Positions 23,741 through 36,714 of a DNA stretch of 64,000 bases are shown here, piece after piece; the first letter of the stretch is position 1; the number at the start of each line of letters is the position of its first letter. The notes below the pieces were generated by a model. It was not told where the DNA came from, ran no database searches, and saw nothing but the letters and a program-made list of their open reading frames with translations. Position numbers and translations under genes: made by a program. The stretch covers positions 33,444,195 to 33,508,194 of the forward strand of contig ML660772.1 in assembly GCA_007570785.1 (NCBI GenBank). Direction: 5' to 3'. This DNA is from Antilocapra americana (taxonomy: Eukaryota; Chordata; Mammalia; Artiodactyla; Antilocapridae).

Positions 23741-24985
23741 GTGAGAGGTCACAAGTATATTAGGAGAGTTGAGCCTGTGGTCCAAGGGGAGATAGCAGGC
23801 TTGGCTCTATGTGGGTCTTGTAGGGGCAGGTCTGTGCCGCCTGCGTTATCTGGGCTGTAAGAGAATTTGGGGGTGTCTGGGGGAGCAGAGGGTCCCTGAA
23901 GACAGAAAGACATGAAGTTTAATCTTCATGTAGAAGCTCAGTGTTCCTGAATCTCTCCTGAGACAACAAAAAAGAAGGCATTTCAAGTTTCTTCTTCCTG
24001 TGAGTGTGAGACCACCACAGGGTCTGTGCTGACCACCAAAGGCACATTATCAAGATATGTTTGTGACTTCACCTTATCTCACCTGAGAAAGAAACCCAGT
24101 GGACGACAAGGAAGAAATGGAAGTTTCTCAGGTAAATGTCATGTACTGGGTCAGGGGCCGGTTCTCTTTTCCTCCTGAAGAGCGGTGGTCTTAGAACATG
24201 CGAACGTTTACTTCTGTTTCCCGATTGGTAACAAGTTTGGTTTCAACTGCTGTTTTTCTTTCTCTTTTTTCTGACAGTCAAGCGCTCTTAGAACACTTCT
24301 CCCCTTTATGCTAGAGCCTTCTCTCCATTTTCTCCAAACTTCTAGTATGTTTTGAGCAGTTTTCACTACTACCAATTCTCTGAAACTACCAGAAATATCC
24401 CCTTTGTGTCAGATCAACTTAGGAATGTGCTGATACCCAGGATTCCTATATGGGATCGGAGGGGAAGGGGGCCTGGGCCATCAGTGAGGAAGGAGGCTGT
24501 ATGGTCTTCAGGTCCCATCTGGTTACCGCATCAACGCTGTGCAGTTGAGGATTAAGAAAAGTCATATCAAACAGGATGGCATTAATGGCCCAGAATAACT
24601 CAAAACTTTCTAAAAAAAAAAAGACTGATTAGCAAAAGATAGGATCTCTAGAACACTCAAGATTAATGATTTAAATGAACTGTTAAGAATTACAGACTAT
24701 AGGCACTCTATGTGGCTAGACATTTGAATAAAACTGGTGTTTTTCATGATGAGATTGAGGGTACAATTGACTTGTTTTTCTGGGCAATAATGTCAGCAGT
24801 GATCGTATTCTTTGGCGAATGCTGATGTCAATTTGTCCCATTACTGCTGATGTTAACTCCACACACTTGGTGCAAACGCTGTCTACCTGACTTCTCTACA
24901 ACTCCTCTTTGTACTTAAAAAAAAAGTTTTAAATTATCTAATAATGTTCAAGGAAATAGATTGAAGTTGAATTTTAAGATGCTGC
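23741..24985. other. repeat-poor stretch of higher complexity
   Basis: About 1.2 kb with no recognised repeat, somewhat richer in G/C than its surroundings, with scattered CpGs (for example near 24,200 and 24,450-24,540). A GTAAAT donor-like site follows CTCAG near 24,131. No long frame. It could hold an unannotated exon or a conserved non-coding element, but nothing here proves it. Confidence 0.4.
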
Positions 24986-24992
24986 TTGTCCT

Positions 24993-25209
24993 GTGGGCTC
25001 CCCTAGTGACTCAGTGGCCGAGAATCCACCTGCCAGTGCAGGAGACTCGGGAGACACGAATTTAATCCCCAGGTCAGGAAGATCCCCTGGAGGAGGAAGT
25101 GGCAACCCAGTCCAGTATTCTTGCCTGGGAAATCCCATGAACAGAGGAGACTGGTGGGTTCCTGGAGGGTCGCGAAAGAATCAGACACGACTCAGCAACT
25201 AAACAACAT
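24993..25209 (+). mobile_element. Bov-tA SINE, plus orientation, with TSD
   Basis: Diverged full-length copy with head 'gggctcccctagtgactcag', middle 'ccagtattcttgcctggg' and tail 'agacacgactcagcaact'. TTGTCCT occurs at 24,986-24,992 and 25,210-25,216, a 7-bp target duplication. Confidence 0.9.
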
Positions 25210-25216
25210 TTGTCCT

Positions 25217-26409
25217 ATGAGAAATAGATTTTTTTGTGAACCATACGTTTTGAGCTTATTATTATTAACTGGTAACAGAGTCAGTGTAGCTATCCCGGGA
25301 AGGTTCTACTCCTAAATCTTTCTCACATACGGTAATTTACTTGCTCAAAATGGGGTTCTGATGGGTCTTATTCTTGGCTGCCATTATCTTCGATGTCCCC
25401 TCAGCTTGGTCTTTGGCTTCTATTAACCACACGTGAGCCTTGCTGAAAATAGTTTTCCAGATCAGCATCTCCCCAGCATCACATCTCCAGAGTGTCAGAG
25501 AGATGCCTTTGACAGAATCCATTCAGGTTAACATTAAATGAAAAAGAGAGTCTAGGAAGAAATACTTCACAGATTTGTTGTTTTGGCTCGTGGATAAGAA
25601 GCAAGAAAACAAAGGAAGTAAGTTTGTATTTGAGAAGCAATTATCTTTGCCTAAACTTTGCTTTTCTTTTCATTTCCTTCTCCTTGAAAGTGAAATTATT
25701 CTTTGGGAAGCCAAGTTTCTATCTACAGTTAACACAAGCGTATTAGAAAGTACCATCCTGAGCTAGTAGTAGTGTTAAAATCAGCACAATAGATGAACTT
25801 TCTCTATGCCTGTACAGAAACTTTACTGGCAGTTTCATTTTTGTCAATTTCCTTAATTAATATAGCCTAACCTACTGCAAGAGAATTTTAAACTCTTGAG
25901 GAAGAAACTATGTATTATTTCTTAATATCCTTTCTTCTCTTTTTCTATGGTGATACAATTTGTGATTTTTAACTGAACAGATGCTATCCTGAAACTAAAA
26001 ATTGCATTTTCCCGCTTCTGTTATCTAGGAGTGATCTGGTACATTTAGGTTCTGACAGATGGAATGAAAGGAAAAGTGGTATGTCAAATCTATAATATAG
26101 TTGCTTGCTGAGAGAAGGCATGCTTTTCTTCCTTTTCTACCTTCTGGCTGGTGGGAATGTGGACATAATGGCCATAGCTGACACAGTCACCCTAGGCATG
26201 AGATGATCTGGGTTATATAGGTCATGGTAAAGCAACAACATAGAAGGAGCCTGGGTCTCTGGAAGCAACATACTGAATCTGGGTCACCGACCTCTGAACT
26301 TACTTCTATCTGACTCATATGTGTATCATGCATTAGTAATGAAGAAGCATAAATGATTGCTTTATGATACCTATTGCAAGCAATACAATTGTTCCTCTGT
26401 AGCTTAGCC
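25217..26409. other. non-coding stretch, no feature recognised
   Basis: Short frames on both strands (for example 25,337-25,522 minus and 25,575-25,766 plus) look like chance frames. No repeat recognised. Confidence 0.45.
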
Positions 26410-29272
26410 TATGCTAATGAATGAATGATTATAAAATTTTTATGGTATATTACAGTCATGTGCATAATACAATATTGGAAATATTATTACATTTTTTTAA
26501 AAAACCTATGATGATAGGCTGATAGGCAATTTTGCTATCAGAGGTATACTGTATTATACCTTACTTGTAATTCTTTGCAAGCAAACTTGTAAAATGATAA
26601 GAAAACACATTTTTGTAAAGTATCACTCACCTTATGCTTATGTATGGAAAGGCATACAAGTCTTGAACACAGTGTTCTACATCATGAATACTTGGGCAAC
26701 AATGATGATGACATAAATATATCTCATTCAGTTTTTACTGTACCAGTTTTACTTTCCACATGAAGACATTCACACACATATCACTCACACACATGCACGA
26801 TTGTAAAATTTATTAACTGTAAGGCATGATGACTATTTATTTTTCATTAAGTAGAAGGGGATCATCAAAGTTCTTCATCAACTTCACATTGACTAGGCTG
26901 AGGAAGAAGTAGAAGAAGGGTTGGTGTCACTGTCTCAGGGGTGATAGAGGTGGAAGTGGAGGCAGGAGAGGTAGGTGCATACAGTGTTTCTTTATGGAAA
27001 TGTGTCATAATTTATGTTATATTCTATAGCATAAATCTGTAAAACTTCTGTAAAAATATGACTGTACTGACTTTTAATTTCTCCAACAAATGCTTCTCTA
27101 TAATACCAATCCTTCTACCCCTACCTTTAATTTCAAGACCAGTATCTTAAAGGGGTCCATGTCATAACAGAAGTCAAAAGCAAGTCTTGTGTAGTAGGAG
27201 ACCTTCTACCGGATTGTCGAACGTCAGTTTGTTTACTGGCACTGCGTTTTCCATCTTCCCCATAATGGTTCATCTTTTTTCATTTTCCTCATCTGAACCT
27301 CAGCACTGGTTCAGATACACTCATTCTAATCCAGTTGTCATGTGTTAATTCCTCTGGTGTGGTGTTTATTTGCACTTTAATTTCTCTAAGATCCACATCT
27401 TTTTGGTCATATCCATCATCTCTTTTGTGGTTTCTTTGATTGGTTCTGTTCTAAATCCTTTGAAGTCTGGCACAATGTCTGGAGACAGTTTTCTCCAGTA
27501 GGAATTTATTGTTTTGGACTCGATGGTTTTCATGGCTTTTTCTATAACAATGATGACACCTTCAAGGATTACCAACTGTGTAATCCTTCCAGACCTACCT
27601 TCATGATTTTCTCTTTATCTGGGTTCTCTTCTGTAGTATTGGCAATCCTTTCTATAGTGTACCATGTGTAATGAACCTTAAAGACCCTCATGACCCCCTG
27701 ATCCAGAGGCTAAGTTAGAGATGTTGTGTTTGAGGAAGAGTAGACCACTCCAGTATTTCAGTGTTTGTGTAGGTCTAGGTGGCCAGGGACATTGTCTAAT
27801 ATAACAATGAATGTTAAAAGGCAGCCCCTTACTGGCAAAGTACTTCCTGATTTTAGGGACAAAGCAGTGATGTAACCAATCCAGAAAAACTGTTCTCATT
27901 CAGAATTTGTCACCCAAGCAAAGGACTGGCAGCTGGTGCTGTTTTTTTGTTTGTTTCCCATCAAGGCTCAGGGCTTAGAGGCTCTATAGGTAATGGCAGT
28001 TCTGATTACAGACCTACTACATTTGCCCAAAACTGTGCTTTAGCCTATCCTTCCCTGCCTTAAATCCTAGTGTTCACCTCTCTTCCTTACTAATAAATCT
28101 ATTTTGTAGCATTTTTCCCCAGAATAGGGCACTTCAGTCTACATTAAAAACTTGTTTGGGCAGATATCCTTTCTCTTCAATGACTGTCTTAACAGCATCT
28201 GAGAACTTATCTCTGATGTCTTGATTGGTAGAAGCTGCTTCTCCTGTTGTTATATTCACATTTTAAAGCCAAATAAATCTCTTTTTAGAATAATCAAGCC
28301 ATCCTTTCCTGGCATTAAGTTCTTTAGCTTGAGATTTTTTTATTTTTGCTTTAAGTTATTGTATACTGACTTTGATTTTTCTTAAATCATGTTAGAATCT
28401 TATTGGTATGACTTTCTTATGGCAATCTTGCACCCACATAAAAGCTCCCTTTTCAACATGAGAAAAAAATATATATTTCACCAAAAGTGCAAGGATTTTG
28501 CATCTGCTGGTGCAGCTGCAGTGATGGCTTCATGAATTTCCTCTTCTTTTTTTATGACTTTTCTTATCATGAAATAGATGTGGGCAGCTGTAGTTGCAGA
28601 CCTCAATCTACGGCACATTTCAAGCAATCCAAATTTTCTTGTCATGTCATGACTTTTCTCTGTTCTTTAGGAAAACTAGAAGCACTACTAGTAGGACTTT
28701 GTATGGTTTTCATGGTGCTATTCAAAGTTTACATTTCACACTATGAAAAATATGTGAGAACCAGGAGAGATCACTTTTTACTGTGACATACAATTTACTG
28801 AAGAGAAGGCTTGTCACATGGAGATGATTAGCACCACATGGCATTATAAGCAGACACTTGCAATAACAGAGGTGGCTATAAAACTTTTACAGCAAGTACA
28901 GTATAACTATAGTTAAATTTATGCAGTTATGACTTAATACTGCACGTTTAAGTTTGTTTACATTTCTCTGAACTGAGAATGTTGCCATGTATGGTTTATA
29001 AGAGTGGTATGTGTAAGTTCTGATATATCTTAATTATAGTGTATTTGTGTGTTTCATGGTAGTAAGTGATAAAATAGACTAGTATCTACATATCTTGTGT
29101 ATTCATGACATACCTAACTTTTTCTAATTTTTTGATATTTCTGAGGTGCACAGTTCATCTGTCGGTTTTTTCAAATTGTCTCAAATTTCCAAAAAATATT
29201 TGAATATATTTATGGGAAAAAATCCATGTGCAAGTGAACCCATGTAGTTCAAGTTGTGTTCAAGTTCATGCT
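26410..29272 (-). mobile_element. Tigger2-like DNA transposon, decayed, minus orientation
   Basis: About 2.8 kb of a Tc1/mariner-superfamily pogo-type element. The plus-strand right end ('aaaaaatccatgtgcaag', 'gaacccatgtagttcaag') is the reversed Tigger2/MER2 terminus. Inside, minus-strand frames keep pieces of the DDE transposase. The left edge is uncertain. The element is ancient and cannot move. Confidence 0.7.
27366..27899 (-). pseudogene. Tigger transposase remnants (DDE region)
   Basis: Two minus-strand frames. The upstream one (27,678-27,899) reads FLDWLHHCFVPKIRKYFASKGLP, then a block where functional relatives carry a catalytic DNAPGHP-like motif but this one has RQCPWPP, then a degraded version of the 'LPPNTTSLxQPxDQG' block. 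The downstream one (27,366-27,575) reads IEKAMKTIESKTINSYWRKLSPD, typical of the C-terminal part of Tigger transposases. The missing catalytic Asp and the frame breaks make it a pseudogene. Confidence 0.75.
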
Positions 29273-29294
29273 ATGTTGTTCAAGATATACATAT

Positions 29295-30715
29295 GATATA
29301 TATTTTATATATATGAGATATTTATGTATATATAATACATGTATAAAATCATATTTTCTTTATCCATTGATGGGTTAGTTTTGGCTATTGTCAGCCGTGC
29401 TGTTATCAATATGTGTGGTGGACATTTTTTGAGTTACTGTTTGTTTCCTTCAAATAAATACTCAAAAGTGAAATTTCTAGATCTATGCTAGTTTTCTTTT
29501 TATTTTCTGAGGCCCCTCCATACTGTTCTTGATAGTTCAGTCACTCAGATGTGTCCAGCTCTTTGTGACCCCATGGGCTGCAGCACACCAGGCCTCTCTG
29601 TCCGTCACCAAGTCTCAGAGCTTGCTCAAACACATGTCCATCGAGTTGGTGATGTCATCCAACCATCTCATCCTCTGTCGTCCCCTTGTCCTCCTGCCCT
29701 CAATCTTTCCCAACATCAGGGTCTTTCAAATGAGTCACCTCTCCGCATCAGGTGGCCACAGTACTGAAGCTTCAGCTTCAGCATCAGTCCTTCCAATGAA
29801 CACCCAGGACTGATCTCCTTTAGGATGGACTGGCTGGATCTCCTTGCAGTCCAGGGGACTCTTGAGAGTCTTCAGCAACACCACCATTCAAAAACATCAA
29901 TTCTTCACTGCTTAGCTTTCTTTATAGTCCAACTCTCACATCCATACATGACTACCAGAAAAACCATAGCTTTGACTAGACAGACTTTAGTTGGCAATGT
30001 CTCTGCTTTTTAATATGCTGTCTAGGTTGATCATAACTTTTCTGCCAAGGAGCAAGTGTATTTTAATTTCATGGCTGCAGTCACCATCTGCATTGTTTTT
30101 GGAGCCCCCCAAAATAAAGCCTGTTTGTTTCCCCATCTATTTGCCATGAAGTAAATGGGATTGGATCCCATGATCTTAGTTTTCTGAATATTAAGCCAGC
30201 TTTTTCACTCTCTTCTTTCACTTTCATCAAGGAGCTCTTTAGTTCTCCTTCACTTTCTGCCGTAAGGGTGGTGTCATCTGTATAGCCAAGATTATTGATA
30301 TTTCACCTGGCAATCTTGATTCCATTTTTTCATAGTGACTGTGCTAATTTACTTTCTTCCAAATAGTGCACAAGGATTCCCTTTTCTCCACAATATCACA
30401 AACACTTGTTATTTCTTTTCTTTTGATAATAGTCATTTTAACAGGTATGAGGTGATACCTTATGGTTTTTATTTGTGTTTTCCTGTCAGGTAATGATTTT
30501 GAGTTCCTTTTTGTGTACCTGTTGGAAAAATATATCTTCTATATATCTTCTTTGGAAAAATCTTTTCATATCTTCTGACTATTTAGTTAGGTTGTTTGTT
30601 TTTCTGCTGTTGAATTATATATGAGTTCTTTGTGTATTTTGGATATTAATCCACTGTTTGATATATTATTTACAAATATTTTCTCCCATTTTGTAGGTTG
30701 CCTTTTCATTTTGTT
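29295..30715 (-). mobile_element. L1 ORF2 3' fragment split by BovB, minus orientation
   Basis: The left part (about 29,295-29,533: 'tttctttatccattgatgg', 'ttttggctattgtcagccgtg', 'ggcccctccatactgttctt') and the right part (30,325-30,715: 'catagtgactgtgctaattta', 'ttctccacaatatcacaaac', 'aggtatgaggtgatacc') are adjacent pieces of an antisense L1 ORF2 3' region. A BovB sits between them. No frame is open. Confidence 0.85.
29534..30324 (-). mobile_element. BovB, 5'-truncated (0.8 kb), inserted in L1
   Basis: Minus-strand BovB tail and RT 3' part, from 'gttcagtcactcag' to 'ggcaatcttgattcca'. It interrupts an older L1 in the middle of a phrase that otherwise reads 'ccatactgtt...catagtgactg'. Frames are broken and no target duplication is clear. 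Confidence 0.92.
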
Positions 30716-31303
30716 TACAAATTCATTTTTAGATGTTACTCATTCTAGTGCTAGTAGCTAACTACAGTACATGAAATGGAACAATGTTATTTTTTTCTAA
30801 TTGTTTGGGAATGATTTCAATTTAGCAGATTATATTTATACAGATTGTTACAAAATGAAAAATTACTTTTTAAAGGTATAGAATAGATAATTTTTGCATA
30901 ATATCAAGAAATACTCAAAATCATTTCTCCCATGGCCTCTTCAGTATTTAAAATTATTCTCAACATACACTTTCTTATACATCTTACTATAAATTTTTGT
31001 GAAAGATAATCATGCATTTTCTCAGGTTCATGAATTATGTTCTAAAAGTTCCTATGGTCAATCATTCTAAAACTTCTTTCACCAACATATAGAGAAGCAG
31101 TTTGAATTCTATCCCTTCCATTTAGTTTGTTAAGCTTTATAGATATATAAATTTGACTAACATCATGATGGAATCTTCAAATAAGCGTATTTTTCAGAGT
31201 TTTTAATTAATATATCCCAGCCTTTGTCTTTGTAAATATTATTTTATTGCAAATTGGTTACACTGTTCTATTTTTGAGTTATAAATGTACTATATGTTGT
31301 TAA
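30716..31303. other. AT-rich non-coding stretch
   Basis: No feature recognised. Confidence 0.5.
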
Positions 31304-31981
31304 TGTTGTTCAGTCACTAAGTTGTGTCTAACTCTTTGCAACACCATGGACTCAGAACAACGGACTACCCTGTCCTTCACCACCTCCCAGAGTTTGCCCA
31401 GACTCACGTCTATTGAGCTGGTGGTGCCATCCAATCATCTTATCCTATGTAGCCCCCTTCTCCTCTTGCCCTTGATCTTCCCCAGAATCGGGGTGTTTTC
31501 CAGTGGTTGGCTGATTGCATCAGGTGGCCAAAGTATTGGAGCTTCAGCTTCAGCATCAGTCCTTGCAATGAATATTCAGAGTTAATTTCCTTTAGGACTG
31601 ACTAGTTTGATCTCCTTGTAGTCCAAGGGACTCTCAAGAGTCAGCTCCAGCACAGTTTGAAGCATCAGTTCTTTAGCACTCAGCCTTCTTCACGGTCCAA
31701 CTCTCATATTCACATGTGACTGCTGGAAAAACTATAGCTTTGGCTAGATGGACCATTGTTGGCAAAATGATGTTTCAGAGCTTTTTAATATGGTGCCTAG
31801 GTTTGTCATAACTTTTTTTCCATCTTTTACTTTCATGGACACAGTCACCATCCACAGTGAATTTTGAGCCCAAGAAAATAAAATCTACCACTGTTTCCAC
31901 TTTCTCACCTTCTACTTGCCATAAAGTGGTGGGACTGGATGCCATGATCTTAGTTTTTTTGAATATTCAGTTTTAAGCCAG
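31304..31981 (-). mobile_element. BovB 3' fragment, left arm of an inverted pair
   Basis: Minus-strand BovB from the tail ('gttgttcagtcactaag') through the RT 3' part, ending at 'gaatattcagttttaagcca'. It is more diverged than the 2.7-kb copy (for example 'gaacaacggactaccctg'). The next base pairs begin a second BovB end in the opposite direction. Confidence 0.9.
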
Positions 31982-31984
31982 TAA

Positions 31985-32305
31985 TCTTGAGAGTCCCTTG
32001 GACTGCAGGGAAATCAAAGAAGTCAATACTAAAGGAAATCAATCCTAAATATTCATTGGAAGGATTGATGCTGAAGCTGAAACTCCAGTACTTTGGCCAT
32101 TTGAGAGCCAACTTGTTGGAAAAGACCCCATTGCTGGGAAAGATTGAGGGTGAAAGGAGAAGAGCATACAGAGGATGAGATGGTTAGCTGGCATCACCAA
32201 CCCAATGGACATGAATTTGAGCAAGCTCCAGGAGATAATGAAGAACAGGGTAACCTGGTGTGCTGCAGTCCATAGGGTCACAAAGAGACACACAGGACTT
32301 ACTGA
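31985..32305 (+). mobile_element. BovB 3' fragment, right arm of an inverted pair
   Basis: Plus-strand BovB from 'cttgagagtcccttggact' to the tail 'cacaaagagacacacagg'. It covers the same last 320 bases of the element as the outer part of the left arm, so the two arms form an inverted repeat with a spacer of about 340 bases and both tails facing outward. Confidence 0.9.
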
Positions 32306-32569
32306 ATAAAAATATATTAAGTATATTATTTATATACATTACCATTTTGAATAATCAAATGACTTATAATTTAAAAATAGTAAAAAAAAAAAGATGCATA
32401 TCAACTTAAAAAAATGAAAAGAAAATTGAATTGCAATGTTAGTGTGAATATGTAACAAAAGATCTGTGCTTGAGTGGAAAAAGACTAGAAGGATGTACGA
32501 AAATATTAATAGAATAAAAGGTCAGTAAAATAGTATATACTGAAGAGTTTTAGGCAGTGGTTTTCAAAT

Positions 32570-32745
32570 GTGTTCTTTGAATAGAATTAATAAAGATTTT
32601 TAAAAGATAGAATTGCCTGGACTCCATCTCATACCTATTGAATTAAAATCCTTATGGGTAGTGTTTGGTAATCTGTATTTTTAGAAAAATTTCCAAGGGA
32701 CTTTCAGCCCATAGTATTGAGCTTGTGACCTACCAGTCTAAAGAA
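32570..32745 (+). repeat. MER5A-like hAT remnant
   Basis: Starts 'gcagtggttttcaaatgtg', then 'attgcctggactccatctc', 'tattgaattaaaatcctta', 'gtttggtaatctgtatttttag'. Good order match to MER5A. Confidence 0.8.
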
Positions 32746-33189
32746 TAAAGTATCTATTTGTTTCTTTAGAATATTTTTATTTGTAGAATTTCCTTATTAG
32801 AGCCCAAACATAACATATCCTTCACTTTTATTTATAATGGTTTTAATAAATGGCAACTTACAGAGCATTTCTGAATGTTTTGCATATTAGTACTAAGGAG
32901 AGGATCAGTGGATATATACATTAGGCCTCTGTTTCAGTAAATAGATAAAGAAGTATGTAACTCAAGTTTGATATTGGTTAAAAATTAGTTATTCAAGTCA
33001 TAACTTTCAGTGTGAAAAAGTTTTAATATAATACACAGTAAGAACAAAAACTTCCTCTTTTATCCCTAATTCCCTATTTCTAGTCATTTGCAATCACATG
33101 AACAAAGAAACATTAACAGTTTGTGAGTATATCATCCATTATCCTTCCTATGCACTTATGTTAGTACAGAATAGATTTATCCAGTTTTT
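32746..33189. other. AT-rich non-coding stretch
   Basis: No feature recognised. Confidence 0.5.
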
Positions 33190-33256
33190 TTGTTGTTATT
33201 TAGTCGCTCAGTCATGTCTGACTCTTTGCAACTCCATGGACTTTAGCATGCCAGGC
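33190..33256 (-). mobile_element. short Bov-tA/BovB tail fragment
   Basis: About 65 bases of the shared tail ('tagtcgctcagtcatgtctg', 'ctctttgcaactccatgg', 'gcatgccaggct'), then unrelated sequence. It is too short to tell Bov-tA from BovB. Confidence 0.85.
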
Positions 33257-36200
33257 TAAATTATTTTGCACTAGATATTTGTTTTGATTTAAGCTATTTT
33301 CACATTTTGAACATTTGAATGTTTTATTTTTAAGCCATTTTCCATTTAATCATATTTTACCTTATTGTCAAAGTGCTCGTTTTTCTTTTTGAAAATATTT
33401 AGCTCTTAAGATAATGATTGATATAAAATTTTGTTTATCTGTATTTACGTATAAGATATATATTTTTAATAAACTACCAAGTGACACTTTATTCATTTTT
33501 TTAAAAAATTAAAGTGAATAATGGATTCTTTTATTATTATTAGATAGCAGAGCCCACCTTTCCCACAGAGGCATTTTTCTTTCTTCTGGTGTAACTTTAC
33601 CACTCTGTCTTGTGCTGTTTGCAAATTGAATATTTCCAGGCAGGGGTTAAAACAGAAAGTAGTCATCCAACGATCACTGACATATTTACTGATAGCAGGA
33701 AAGATGCCCAAGAATAATTATTAGAAAGGAAAATTCAAGGGATTATTGTATCTAGTTCTTTCCTCTCACTTTATTTGGATGAACCAATGTCCAGTCTAAC
33801 CAAATGTTGTCTTAATAGAAAGTTAAACATTTAGAATTTAGACAGCGTATATCTTTAAATATATGTTCTCACTACCCAGGAATCTTCTTTCATAAGTACA
33901 GCAAAAAGAGCATACATTACATCGCTATAATGTGTGTTCAGATCAGAAGACCTGATCAAAATTTATAATTTCTTAAAGTATGTAACATACCTAACAAAGA
34001 ATGAGAATCATGCTCTCTGGCTCTAAAATAGAGTTTCTAATGCTGAAAGTGCATAATCTGGGTGCTAATTGTCAGAATAAAAATATACCAAACTATAATA
34101 TTCCAAGAGGCAACTCATCATAGAAACAAAAGGGAAGAGCATGATTAACTCCCATTTGTACAACGCAAGCATAATGTGTCCACTAATCTAGATTTAGATC
34201 CAGGCTAGAAAGTATTTTATGTAAAGAAATTATTAAATTTGCACATTAGCCTACTTTCGAGTTATAATAAATTTCTTGAGCAAAAATGTCCTAAGAGTAA
34301 GAAAGGGACTCTTGCTTTGCCCCAGAGAGCAATGCTGCGATTAATTCCACCACCTGGAGCAAAAGAACTCAGAGCAGAAGTTCTGCTTTCAATACGGCAA
34401 TCCCTACTGAGAAAAATAATTCCTTAAATGTTCTCTAATATATTTTTGTTTCTCATAATATGTAAGACTTCAAATCTCTGTACTGTTGAAGCTTACATGA
34501 TGTATGAATTATCTTTTATATTTAGGGTACTTTTCAAATCTAAATATTTCAACTGGAGCCATTCATCTCTCTATGTACTTAATTCACAGTCATGCTCTCC
34601 ATTAAAAGGGTAGTTTACAGTGATTTTGTGGGTTCTAAGAATGTACATTTCCGATATATGAGCGTTATGGTAAGCACCTTACTTCTGAAATAAATATTTC
34701 TGACTTTAAAACATATATTTCCTAGTCGCTGAACTGAACACTTTGAGCAAAAGTAAAAATATTTTATGTGATTCATAGTTTAATTTCTTAACTTTAAATT
34801 AGATAGAGTATAATACTGGGAGCTGAGTATTTGAACAAAAACTATCTAGAAATTCTGTTGAGTGTGAGTGGATGGTGGTGGGGTGGTTGTATTAAGGACC
34901 AAGAAAAAGTTTCAAATAATTACACTAGTTTTAAGTGGTTTTTCATAAATTACTTGAAAACTAGCTTTTGCCCCCAAGTAGTATAATATAATTGTTTTCC
35001 CAGAGATGACTGATAAAGATTAACAGTCAAAAGCAGAGATTGTTTTTCTGTCTGCAGTCTCTTGACTTCACTGTAGCATATGTAATGCCTCTGCCAACTG
35101 TTTCCTAGATTAACCACAGTATTTGTGGTCACAAGTGACCAACAAACAAACAAACAAACAAACACCTACTCAAACTTGCTTTTGCAAAAAGAGAATATAT
35201 TAGCTAATGGACATAGGAAGAAAGGGGCTGTGTCTATTCTCAGTCACACTGAATCTGTAGAGTTCCTGTCATCCCTCCATCTCCTCTGTCATCTTTCTGT
35301 GTGTCACTCTTTCCTGATTTGAAAGAATGCTATCCATTTAGTAGTGAATATGACTGCTCACAGATTGAGTCATATTCTGATGTTAGTGAGTCATGGGGAA
35401 AGAAAATTTCTCTTTTCTAGTAACTGTAAGTCTCCGGGAAGGGCTCTACTTGGCCCAGAGTTCACATCCATCCCTGTGACTGATTGCAAGCCCCATCAGA
35501 ACCATGTAGAGTTGGAAAGGGGGATGTCAGTCTGCAAAGAGTTCAGGGAGAAAAGGTTAAGGGTCTCAGGAAACATTACTTTGCTCCTAATTCCCCTTTG
35601 AAATCTGTTTCTTTTTCCCAACTACTGCATTGTCTTCTCATCTTCTTACTCCCTGCCTCGCATTTAGACTTAGCATTCTGCTCTTTAAAAAATCTGTTCT
35701 CTTCCACAAATAGCTCATGTTAACACAGTTTCAACTAGTATCAATGCAGAAGCACTTTGAGTTTCTATCTGCACATACCATTACATTCACCTACTTGTAA
35801 AACACACCCATGCTCTTGTGTGACAAGTTTACCCATCCTCGAGAAGCTTATAAGCTAAAGAAGAAATACAAATAGGCAAAATCCATGATAAGGTTAATTT
35901 TTCACTGGTTTCTTAAATTTTAACAGAAAATTTTATGTACCACATTTTACTCTTTCTCAGCACTGCTGAGACTTAAATGTGGAGTTGGCGTTCTTATGAA
36001 CAGTTAAGTAAGAACCATGACTACTTGGACTGTTTTTCACATATCAGAAACATTAAATGCATTTACCATTCAAAACAATGCCTGAGAAAACTCATTCTCT
36101 GAAGAAGAAACCTTTGCAATATAACCCACACTATGATACTGTTTATAGAGTTTTCTTGTTCCAGCACTCTACTAAATTTAGTGAAGCCTTTTCACTATTA

Positions 36201-36714
36201 TACATTGGTCATATTCTTAGTTCATTCCTTCATAAAATAGAAGCAGACAGAACGCCCCTTTTAACATATCATAGCAAAGCATAACTTTGAGAAACCAACC
36301 TAATTGTTCTGTTCCAGGTACTGCTCACCCCAGTGTTTGCGCAACAATGGACACCATGGGGGAAAGAAGACTACAGTCATTTGATTCACGATGGTCAACT
36401 TGACATAGCTGTGTGTCATCAGTTATAGGACAGCTAGAGGCAAAGTAGGGCAAATGCCAAAAGAAAGGAAGCACATGTTACAAGAGTTGAGAGGAGGAGA
36501 GATTACTATTTGAAGGGGCAGAATAGGTGGAAAAAGAGATTAAGGAGATGTATAAGTTTGAGGCTGAACATTTTCAATTTTAAGTTTGAGAAACATTCAT
36601 CTGGAAATTGAAAATCAGAGTTTAGGTTTCAAAACAGATTTCTGCTAGAGTTTGAAATATGGGAACCATTTAATTAATAAAATTCTATAAATGTATACCC
36701 ATGTGAATTGAATG
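33257..36714. other. longest repeat-poor stretch of the window
   Basis: About 3.4 kb in which I recognise no transposon, apart from a (CAAA)n simple repeat at about 35,138-35,164. Short open frames occur on both strands (for example 34,239-34,427; 35,344-35,601; 36,057-36,284) without coding character. Absence of insertions over this length contrasts with the flanks. Confidence 0.45.
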
